A stretch of DNA of 64,000 bases, taken from NCBI GenBank assembly GCA_021521415.1, contig JAIQDT010007687.1, positions 59,420-123,419 of the forward strand, read 5' to 3'. This document shows positions 55,152 to 64,000 of the stretch, piece by piece; position 1 is the stretch's first letter; every line of letters begins with the position of its first letter. The position numbers and the translations under genes are program-made. The notes under the pieces were generated by a model. The model was not told the DNA's origin. It did not search any database and saw nothing but the letters and a program-made list of their open reading frames with translations. The DNA comes from Bidens hawaiensis. Lineage: Eukaryota; Streptophyta; Magnoliopsida; Asterales; Asteraceae.

Positions 55152-56789
55152 GACTTTATAAAGTAAGTTATTGTGTGACTTGAATCCAAAATCTCATGTC
55201 TCAAACTAAAGAAGTTTATCAACTACAATTAAGTAGTAATTGTGTTAGATTTTTTTGACTTTAAATTTATAAATATAATTTCTCTTCAAGTATAAAATCA
55301 AAGTTATATATAGTTGCTGATATTTCCATAATTCATAAACCAAAATGTTTTGACATTTCCTTAATATAAATCCGTTTTAAAGTATATTTGAGTTATGGCA
55401 TTTCTATAAATCACAAAATACAATCATATAATTATAGCTTTTAATTTGTAATAAAGACATTCAATGTCATTTTTTTCCAGCTATATATGTTGGTTTAATC
55501 ACTCAACATGTAGGAAAGGTGTATTTTTTCTTTCTTGATGTTAATTGTTATTAGCTGCGTAATATAACACAATACTTTTATACAGATTTTTCCAATTCAG
55601 TTTATTTTTTAATTATATTATATTTTTTCCATTTGATTTAGCAATCACTAGTTTTTAGCTATTACTTGTAACCAAATATTTATCAAATTGCATAGAATTC
55701 ATATTAGAACTAAAATGTTAGTTAAACTTGGATTTCCATTAACTTTTAAAATGAAATATTGTAGTGGACATGCATATAATATGGTCAAAAAAGGCATGAT
55801 AGAATCAGTTCATGATCATATGACCTTATGTATATTCTACAATTTTATTACCACCTTATTTATTATACGCTAAATTGGATGCTACAACAAGTTTATGTCG
55901 TTGACGGGGCAAGAAATCATGTTCTTGTTGAGGACTGTTTTATGTAGTATGAAATGTGTTTTGGTTGTTTAATTCAAAGTAACGCAAAAAAAGCTACAAA
56001 TTTTGCACATTAAAGAGAATTATAAATAATTAAATAATAAAATACACTTCAAACCTTGCCTTCAAATCTTCAATTTTTTTTGTTATATTTACTATTTAAG
56101 GTTAAATTATATTTTAATATTACTTTGTTTTTTTCTAAATATATTTTTTTATTATAAATGAATTCCAATACTAAATGATTATTCTCAAATTCAAATTTCC
56201 AATAATTCGTAAACAAAAGAGAAACGCCATCATTCGTCTAAATTTGAATTTCGATTCCCTTTGACTCATATTTTTTTGTAAAATACCAACGCATACATAT
56301 CGTATATATAGTTATACATTGTTTGTCTAATCATATTGTCTTCTCATATATCTCTAATCTAACCATTCAAATGTTTCATCATTTTTTTTAAACATAATTT
56401 ATTTATATTCATTTTTTTTACAACCAAACCTTAGTCTTAGTAAATTTAGTTTTTAAATATGTGACAACATTTGTTATAAGTATCATTTTCATATACATAG
56501 TATTTAATATAATAATACTGGTTTAAATGTTTTATTTTAAAATAAATCAAACACCATGGTTTGGTTTGTAGTGTATAAAAACAACGATGTAATACCGTAT
56601 AATTAATGTATTATTATGCGTTCTTATAAATATAACATTTATAGTTTATTAAAATGTATAAATAACATATATATTTTTCATTTTCTTTATTTTTTATCCG
56701 TGTGTAACATGGGTAACTAACACAGTATATAGTATTATAGATCACATGACTGCTAAAAACATGCCCTCATGACCTCCCATAGAGGAAAC
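55152..56789. other. AT-rich intergenic DNA, no gene seen; possible Helitron 3' end
   Basis: The stretch is low in complexity. Near its end, CCGTGTGTAACATGGGTAAC followed by TAA (56699-56721) resembles a degraded Helitron hairpin and CTRR terminus. An ORF at 55688-55873 is unrecognised. I see no other supportable feature. Confidence 0.35.
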
Positions 56790-57342
56790 TAGGGTTGTAA
56801 AAGAACCGGACGTCCCATGGAAAATTCGTTGACCTTCTTTCATTTAATAAACGAACCAAGGATGAATAAAATATTTTGTTCGGTAGACTTAACTAACATA
56901 GTCCGCATTCATTCAATAATGTTAGTGAACGTTCGCTAATACATTCGTCTACATCACTGTGGTTAGGTTCGTTTAAGTCCATGTGACAAGGTCCATGTAT
57001 TAATATTTTATAATTTAGTATTTTTTATGTTCTTTTCTATTTGTCTTTCCTTAAGGGTCATGTTTGTTTTTCCATTGATGATCGTTATTGTCTGTTAATG
57101 TTTGTTTGTCAATTAGTGTTTATGGGTTTTTGTGTCCATGAGTATTCGTGTGTCCGTCCATTTACAATATTAATGAACAGACACGAAGTAACATGGACAA
57201 GCTCAATTCTTTGATGTACGAACATGGTCACGAATTTTCGTTCGGTGGGGTGTTCATGAACTGTCTGTTTGTCCGCAAAAAACTTAACGGGTGAACACGA
57301 ATAATGTCTCATCCGGTTTGATTAGGTTCGTTTACAGCCCTA
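56790..57342. mobile_element. hAT-type MITE, 553 bp, 8-bp TSD
   Basis: Termini are TAGGGTTGTAAAAGAACC and, reversed, TAGGGCTGTAAACGAACC. The flanking octamers are GAGGAAAC (56782-56789) and GAGGAAAT (57343-57350), seven of eight identical. An 8-bp duplication and a T/CAGGG start are typical of hAT elements. The interior repeats GAACGTTCG-like and 'gaacg/cgttc' words and has no transposase. It lies about 700 bp upstream of the lectin gene. Confidence 0.82.
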
Positions 57343-57350
57343 GAGGAAAT

Positions 57351-58054
57351 TCTAATGAAAAACGTCCATTACCACCCACCAAAGTATACCGGTGATATTA
57401 TTGCTAATATGTTCTTCAAATATAACTTTTTGAATAAGTGCTATTGAGTACTTAAAAGAACTTTAATAAATTAAGTCCTCACTCTTCGGGTTAATCTATG
57501 TAACTATATGGCAAGTTTAAATTTGCAATATATTTACTTTACCTTTAGAAATAGTTTATTCTACATCAATAACATTTTCCATTCTTAGATAAACTGGAAC
57601 TGATCTCCTTCTTCTATTCCATTTGAGAAACTGTAAGTTGGAAAATAAGACTCACCTCCTAAGTTAAGCAAATCAAAACCCTAGTCCCGAATTAAGTAAA
57701 TTCATATTGAGCACAGTTCTCCTAATATATCATAAACTTTGCAATTCTCCCTTCTTTTTTAACTAGAGTAGGAATAAAGATACATATAATATTTCTTGAG
57801 GGGGGCGACTCGAACAAATTATGTATTGAAAACCAGACATATTTTTTTTATGTGTGTTTTTTTTATGTTAACGTTATTCATAATTATTGGTGTGACCACA
57901 AATTGTCATTGAATGCATAATAAATATTTGTCAGGTTTTCCAAGGACCACATTTTTGTAACACATTTTTTACACAATAAAAACGTTTTGAATCTATATTT
58001 AGAAATTTAGCTTATATTGTTTATGTATTTACTTTACAATCCCTACCTCATGCC
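57351..58054. other. Upstream region of the lectin gene, no gene seen
   Basis: AT-rich DNA without an ORF of note. It may hold distal regulatory sequence for the gene that follows, but I recognise no specific element. Confidence 0.4.
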
Positions 58055-58063
58055 TATATATAT
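58055..58063 (+). promoter_or_regulatory. TATA box of the lectin gene
   Basis: TATATATAT lies 72 bases before the ATG. A start of transcription near 58085-58095 would give a 5' leader of roughly 35-40 bases, normal for a small plant gene. Confidence 0.6.
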
Positions 58064-58126
58064 TCAGGAATTGTTTAGTTCTAGATGTATAACTACAAAG
58101 AATATCGAAATCACATAGATAAAAAA

Positions 58127-58768
58127 ATGGTATGTTCTTTCAACAATATATAATTGTTTTGTATATGTATTACTTATATTTTTCTATTGCAAATTTTATC
58201 GTTGGCATGCATATAAAATATATATAGGTATATGCAGGCTCAGGCAGATATCATACAAGGCGGTCCATGGGGAGGTTTTGGTGGAGACCCCTGGCTGGTC
58301 ACAACTAACGGTGGTAGGGTTTATTCCATCAAAATCGTAAGTAGAACCGGAGGAGCTGATAGCTGCATTACTTCCCTCGAGTTCTTTTATACCGATAAAG
58401 ATAATGTTAAACATTCTTCTAAAAAATTTGGTAATCTCAGCGGCAATGCTGAAACAGTAAGTTGCACTTGATCAATCTTGATATTATGTTGAAACAATGA
58501 TGGTATTATATGATTTTTTTTGTGTGTTTAGTTGAACTTTGCGGATGATGAGGACATCGTTGAAGTTAAAGGAACATTCGGAGCACTTTATCATATGACA
58601 GTTATAACGTCACTCACTTTTGTGACCAACAAAAAAGTTTATGGTCCATTTGGCAGGTTGACCAGCAACGTGCTGGGTTCTTTTGAGACTAAAGGTAGGT
58701 TTGAGGGATTCTTCGGAAGAAGTGGTGATGTGATTGACTCGTTGGGTGCCGTACTTTTTCCCAAATAG
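58127..58768 (+). CDS. Jacalin-related lectin (mannose-binding type), three exons
   Basis: Exon 1 is only the ATG (58127-58129), followed by GTATGT. Exon 2 is 58238-58456 (after TATGCAG, before GTAAGT). Exon 3 is 58532-58768 (after GTTTAG). Joined length is 459 nt, 152 residues, one jacalin domain. Visible family features: [10 protein letters not shown] near residue 8, the ITSLEFFY strand, [11 protein letters not shown], then [36 protein letters not shown], and the sugar-site loop SGDVIDSLG (residues 138-146) with the GxxxD pattern. No signal peptide is seen, so the protein should be cytosolic or nuclear, as for mannose-specific members. It resembles tuber lectin genes of Helianthus. Such lectins bind high-mannose glycans and act in storage or defence. 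No stop or frameshift is present. An alternative start at 58232, without intron 1, would give MQAQADI. Confidence 0.88.
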
Positions 58769-60780
58769 AAACATGATGCAATGTTGGGATTGAATAAGAA
58801 GCGTAGGGAAATTTGAATAAGAGTTGTGAGATTCAACTCGATATGTATTTGCGCCTTTTATGATTTACGATTTTAATAAGCATATACCTCATGCACTGTA
58901 TTTTCTAAATAATGTAATCCCTAAAAGTTTCTTAATGGATATGCTATCTTTCATGTTATGCTTGATTGAGTAGTAAATATCTTATTGTTAAGTTGATTGA
59001 TAAAACAACTTGAAAGAAAAACAAAGAACCAAAGAGGCATCTAGGGTTCGAGGTTTCTTGGGGAGAGCTATAATTATAATATGATATTGTACAAACTGAC
59101 TGATCAACCTCTTTTATATATAAACACAGCAACTGGTCAGTAATTAACCAAAAAATAACTAATACAAATAAGAATGATTTAAAAATAAAGCTTAGACATG
59201 TTGTAACGTTATTAGTTATGAACTTTTCAACAATACTTAGTTGTTTCAAGGAGACTCAATAAATACAATTCAACTTATTCTTTATTTTTTCTATTTGAAA
59301 TAATATACCGGAACTAAAATAAAAACACGATTAAAATAATTTTGTGTAAAATAAATAAATAAAGCCTAGAACGTTAATGGAAAAAGCAGTGGGATAAACC
59401 GGAAAAGTAAATCGTCGTTGTGTTTACGAAAACAACCCATTTGCTCCTATTTTGGTATGTTGTAAGGTGCTCTTTTCCTTTGATGTCGATGATTCAAAAT
59501 ATGTGATAGACACTAATGTGGTATTATGATTATTAAGAGTAAATTAGATTCTCGCTTAAAGCGACCATTGCGTTCTCATATAAAAATCAAATTACGGCTT
59601 ACTTCCTTAACTTGACGAATCAATAGACACAATTATGGATTCATCATGATCAATGTATGTATAGGTACATGATTAATGGCTCATTAACCAATGATAATTT
59701 GTCACATAACCAATAAATAACGACATGTTGACACCTTTTGGTTTCGAGCTAATAAACATGACATATACACATTATTGCGACTCGATCGTCACAAAAATTT
59801 GTAAAAAAAGTGATAGATAAGTATTTGTTGGTTTCTACCTAAACCTCGCCCCCGTCATACATATTATACAAAGGGGAAAGTTAATGTACAAACTAAGAAA
59901 CCATACTAGTGGTGTAATTATATAAAGTTATTTTGTATGCAGTTTTTTGTGTATAATGTAATTGCACAACTTGTATATATAATTACATTATTTGATTCGC
60001 ATGCTTAGCACGTTAATTTAATATGTATTTGATCCAAATCCTAGAGGAAAGTTAACACACAAACTAAAAAAATAGCACTAAACATGCGAATCAAATAGTG
60101 TAATTATATATACAAGTAGTGTAATTATGTATTTACATTGTAGTGTAATTACACTTGCTATAATTACACTACATGATTCTCACTTTTGCACGTTAAATTA
60201 ATTTGTGTGTATGTGTATTCAAAGTTCTAGAACTGTCCCTCTTGTTTCTCCATGCATTCTCTCCCAAATGTTTTGAAATCGTTTAATTAAAAAAAAAAGG
60301 TTGTAAGACTCATTGGATTCTAAAACAAGCGCTAGAAAATATGAAAGTCTAAGTCTCGACCTACAAGTGCCTATATATTAACTTGCAAAAACAATTTAGG
60401 TCTATTGTTTCATTTTCAATACTTAAGCGTTTCATGACCGTGTTTCATTCACCTAGTTAAACATGTTTCAAATGTGTGTCAACTTAAGCATGATTCGACG
60501 ATCTATTAGTGATAAGTTTTGTGACTCTTATTTATATGAATTTTACATAAATATTAATATATGGTTTTTGCCTCTTAACATTATGTCGGTTTTCATATTT
60601 GAACATGTTCGCTTTTATCGTTATAATATATACACATTATATATTTTTGGTTTCTAGATATTCACGAGTCTGAAAATATTGTATATCATAATACATGCCC
60701 AATATCATAATAACAATGTAATCAAAATAAAGGTGTGAATTACAATTATTAAAGTGAAGAAAACCACCTTTTCTCTAAGA
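58769..60780. other. 3' flank of the lectin gene, AT-rich, no gene seen
   Basis: 'ttaataagc' at about 58873 could serve as a polyadenylation signal about 100 bases after the stop. The minus ORF at 58956-59249 and the plus ORF at 60463-60657 have no recognisable content. A long inverted repeat lies at 59969-60117. Confidence 0.45.
59969..60117. repeat. 35-bp inverted repeat (hairpin)
   Basis: The left arm 59969-60003 (starts ACTTGTATATATAATTAC) and right arm 60083-60117 (ends TAATTATATATACAAGT) are reverse complements at 34 of 35 positions, with a loop of 79 bases. Related 'gtgtaattata' words flank it. It may be the core of a small MITE or a small-RNA-producing hairpin. Confidence 0.8.
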
Positions 60781-62885
60781 TCCTAGAAGGTAGTTTTTCC
60801 ATTCGGTCTCGTAGCTTCAAAGTTTGCCCGTTGGCTGTCAAAATCTTTCTGCATCGCTCAAGTCCCAGATCGGTCTGAGATCCTTCAAGCTCCCTCACAA
60901 GCCCAAGATGATCAACTCCATAGATTCCATTCTTCAACTGTTACATATAGATTTATTTGGTCCTATCCATCCATTGGCAATCGGCCGAAAAGCCCATTAT
61001 CTTATGATTACTGATGATTATTCTCATTTCAATTGAACTTTTCTTTTAGGGCACAAGGATGAAACCTCTTAGTTTTTTATCAAATTCATTACTCTCATTG
61101 AGAGGTAGACAGACAAAAAGGTGAAGAAGCGACAACGGGATAGAGTTTTTTAACAGAACAGTGAATGACTTCTGTAGTTCAAATGGAATAGACCGCCATT
61201 TTAGTGCACCTTATACTCCGCAACAAAATGGAGTTGCTGAATATCGGAACAGAACACTGATTGAAGTTGCTAGAACAATGTTGTCGGGTTTCAAACTTCA
61301 TTTGTTTTTTTGGGGTGAAGCATTCAACACTGCTTGCTTCATGCAAAACCGTGTGATCATTAACAAGCGCTTGAAGAAGACTCCATTTGAAGTCTACTAC
61401 AAGACAAAGCCGCAAGTCAACTACTTCAAGACGTTTGGATGTCCATTCACCCTACTCCATAGTCCATACAGGTGCTCAACCTGATCCTAAGTTTGCTGAA
61501 AAAGCCGATGAGTGTTATTTTGTTGGGTACGCTGCAAACAAAACCGCTTATAAATAAGAAGACTAAGCTAATACTGGAATCATTCAATGTTTACTGGCAA
61601 GAGGTTAACACTACTAATGCTCGCACGGTGCAGACTGGTTGTTTGATTATGAATACATGTTCAAACAGTTCTGTGGCATGTATACTCCACCAACTGCAAA
61701 CACTCAAGTTCCATCTTCTATACCTGAACCTCTGTTGAAGCAATCCGTTATCAACAGTTTGTCTGAAGTGAGTTTACCTGCTGAACCTTCCAATAGAATT
61801 GTACCATATGTTGCACCACGAGTTGATCCCCTACTAGAAAACAATAATGGTCAAGTTGTGAATAACCTTGCTCCTCAGTCTGCTAACACAACTGATCTAG
61901 TTGTTGTTGAAGATGATTTGACACCGACTCTGATGATTCTTATATGCCTGCCGATAATGTCTAACACGTTCAAGCTGAACCTACACCCGAAGTTCAGATA
62001 GCTCCAATTGTAGTAGAATCTGTTTTCACACCTCCATCTTCTTATGAAATTGCTCAAGCTATGGTTGCTACTGAACCCACTGCTGGTGAATCTGATAATA
62101 CTGCATCAACTTCGGTTAATACATTTGTTGTTCCTTACGGCGAACATCTATGGGATGAACCAATTCCACAAAAACATCCAGTTGATCAACCTGACTCTAT
62201 TCAATCAGCCAATGATGTTCTCATCATTGCTCCTCACATATTTCATCAACTTGAGAATCTGAAGGTTAATCTTCAAGCAGAGCATGTCACCCTTGTTGAT
62301 GATATACCTCAACTGCCCATCCATCGAAGTCATCTCACAGAAAAACATCATTGGTTCTCCATCTGCTAGCATCCAAACAAGGGGCAAGCCTGGTACCATT
62401 AACATATGTCTTTTTCTTGTTTTATTTCACATGCCAAACAGAAGGAATACAAGGTAGCTCTTAAGGAAAGCTCGTGGGTTGAAGCTATGCAAGATGAGCT
62501 GTTAAAAATCAAGAAGCTCCATGTGTGGAGGCTAGTCAAGATTCCAGAGAACAAGAAAGCCATTGGGACTAAGTGTATATTTAGGAACACAAAAGATGAT
62601 AAGGGGTGATTATAAGAAACAAAGCAAGATCGTTTGTACAAGGTTTCTCTCAACATGAAGATCCTGATTATGATGAAGTGTATGCTCCTATTGCTAGGCT
62701 TGAGGCAGTTCGTCTCTTTCTAGCCTATGCTTCATACATGGACTTCAAGGTATATTAAATGGATGTGAAGACTGCCTTCTTGTATAGGAAAACGAAAGAA
62801 GAGATCTATGTCAAGCAACCACGAGGTTTTGAGGATCCATATCGTCCTAAGCATGTCTATCGTCTTGATAAAGCCCTATATACCT
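60780..62885 (+). pseudogene. pol: Ty1/copia pol remnant, heavily decayed and 3' truncated
   Basis: Pieces in order: integrase core start LLHIDLFGPIHPL and YLMITDDYSHF (to 61036); after a garbled gap NGIDRHFSAPYTPQQNGVAE (61161 on) with the catalytic Glu in NGVAEYRNRTLIEVARTML; FKTFGCPFTLLHS; a long acidic linker (61639-62369); the RT start AMQDELLKIKKLHVWRLV, IGTKCIFRNTKDDKG and DEVYAPIARLEAVRLFLAYA; and [37 protein letters not shown]. At least six frame changes or stops occur. The coding stops at KALY, where the next element begins. YVDD and RNase H are absent. No LTRs of this element are visible nearby. Confidence 0.85.
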
Positions 62886-64000
62886 TAGTTCGTTTATTCA
62901 CTAGTTTTAACTTTTTATTCTGGGAACTTCGATACTTCATACGTGTCTATTGTATTTCAGGTCATAGACGTTAAAGAAACTAATTTGGACCTGTTGAGGC
63001 ACGGGATGAAGACCCGGGACGTCCAGCAAGCAAAACAATGCAAAAGAATAATTGCTACTGGTGAAGAGACCCATCGCGATACGCGATGGGCAAGACAGAA
63101 GACCCATCGGGTATCGCGATAGGCATCAAATGAAGAGTTGACCATTGTCCATCGTGATACGCGATGGACCACAGAAGACCCCATCGCGTATTGCGATGGG
63201 TGACACATACGGTAATGTTAAGTTTTTTATGTATTTCTCAAAATCTCTACCCTATCTCTCCATAACTTATTCCAGGCAATTTTCAGAGCAAGAAAGAGGC
63301 GATTCCACCATTCCGGGTTCATACCGAGGTCACGTTTATGTTCCATTTCATCATTAATTGATGATTACATGATGTCGAGGCTCGGCTAATCTCTCGTTTC
63401 ATTCACGGGATGTAAAGTTTGTATTTCATTCAGTTTTTAATGTAACCAAGACAGACTATTTGTAATTATCGTTGATTGACCTATGAGTATGATATTTAGT
63501 ATTGTTGTGCATTTAATCGGTTTAGGTTTACGTTGATCAAAATGATTAGTTTTCTAGTTTCTATAGTAATTGCTCATAGGGTTGTTTTGACTAGATTGAA
63601 TACAACAAAGCACACAATTTCCCTTAGTTGAGTCACACGTGCAGTGGGTACCGTTTGATAACCAGTGTCGTGTGTTAGAGCGATTGCTGGTGCTTAAGGT
63701 TTAACTAGTTAATCAATGTTTAGTCAGTCTGTGATAATTAATCGGTTAGGTTGCATGAGAAACTGTTTAAATTATATTCTTGAACCCCGGGGATGATTGA
63801 TCTTTGTTAATTGCTTGAATTCGTGAATTTGCTTAATCATTATTAAAACCAATTTACTTGCTTGTGTGACCAGCACTAAAATATATTACTTCATAATACT
63901 GAAACTTGTTTGCATGATTTACATTGACCACGTACTCCTTGTGTTCAACACCCTACTTACCCTAGCTTGATTAGGTGATTAAGAACTGATATTACTTATT
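62886..64000 (+). repeat. LTR of an Athila-like element, running off the right edge
   Basis: The block begins abruptly inside the copia remnant without a clear TG start. Four CCCATCGCG/CGCGATGGG-type dyads lie at 63070-63200. The right part is U5-like: 'gttcaacaccctacttaccctagcttgattagg' (63949 on) parallels 'gattcgacaccttacttgccctagctagtaaagg' at the end of the LTR 25842-27007. The PBS would be expected just beyond the window. The ORFs 62957-63357 are noise. Confidence 0.65.
63070..63200. promoter_or_regulatory. Cluster of four dyad-symmetry modules
   Basis: 63070-63090 is identical to the perfect dyad at 8531-8551. Variants are at 63103-63123 (CCCATCGGG/CGCGATAGG), 63148-63168 (TCCATCGTG/CGCGATGGA) and 63180-63200 (CCCATCGCG/TGCGATGGG). 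Spacing is 12-25 bases. The host LTR otherwise differs from the gypsy LTR at 8438. Confidence 0.85.

Noticed and set aside
54396..55183. Overlapping Pro/Thr/His-rich (minus) and Gly/Trp-rich (plus) ORFs
   Set aside because: They come from CCACC/GGTGG simple repeats inside a PIF/Harbinger-like element and exist in several frames at once.
55688..55873. A further pantothenate kinase exon (GHAYNM string)
   Set aside because: Only a few residues resemble the family's RGHAYTM motif and the neighbourhood does not match, so it is probably chance.
58196..58414. 72-aa minus ORF opposite the lectin exon
   Set aside because: It lies antisense to a well-supported exon, is short and has no recognisable domain.
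1..64000. tRNA genes
   Set aside because: No A-box/B-box pair with a cloverleaf was seen; the tRNA-like strings found are short primer-binding sites.

Overview
This window looks like nuclear DNA of a dicot, most likely Asteraceae. The base composition is AT-rich, there are GT-AG introns and no bacterial signals, and transposable elements fill almost everything. One complete host-type gene is visible, a jacalin-related mannose-lectin gene (58127-58768) resembling the tuber lectins of Jerusalem artichoke. The family placement comes from recognition only; no search was run.

Layout. 1-4177: the end of a Ty3/gypsy-type LTR, a spliced ORF with a 'putative gypsy-type transposon' (Transposase_28-like) domain, two minisatellites and an LTR remnant. 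4178-7510: AT-rich DNA with a non-autonomous MULE (4814-6125, perfect 9-bp TSD), a diverged duplicated block, a possible Helitron end and a Tourist-like MITE. 7511-15467: an LTR-like sequence split by a gypsy element (8438-13685, TSD TACAC) that has a 1751-bp 5' LTR, an extra ORF before gag, a dead gag-protease, and a deletion removing the rest of pol and most of the 3' LTR.

15468-47775 holds a four-level nest. A minus-strand solo LTR (17661-17834 plus 46842-47775) is split by a 29-kb Athila-lineage gypsy element (17835-46836, TSD TTGAA). The Athila gag-pol is split by a Ty1/copia element (21365-35391, TSD GATTG/TATTG). The copia integrase region is split by a non-autonomous LTR element (25842-31873, TSD CTTAT) that encodes one unfamiliar protein and no pol. 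A foldback MULE (44975-46069, TSD TTTCTCTAG) also sits in the Athila 3' LTR; the Athila 5' LTR preserves its empty site.

47776-53860 contains a decayed fragment of a pantothenate kinase gene. A plus-strand solo LTR (48019-53685) lies exactly at one exon-intron junction; that LTR carries another TIR-bearing insertion and a perfect 212-bp tandem duplication. 54224-57342 has a PIF/Harbinger-like element and a hAT MITE. The lectin gene follows. The window ends with a degenerate copia remnant (about 60780-62885) joined to an LTR that runs off the right edge.

A recurring pattern is short dyad-symmetry modules clustered in LTRs of unrelated families: CCCATCGCG/CGCGATGGG, AGACCGTA/TACGGTCT and CACGG/CCGTG. 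In three of the four LTR types they lie just upstream of a TATA-like box. All retroelement coding regions carry stops, frameshifts or deletions, so nothing here looks autonomous. The youngest events inferred are the innermost insertion and the 212-bp duplication.
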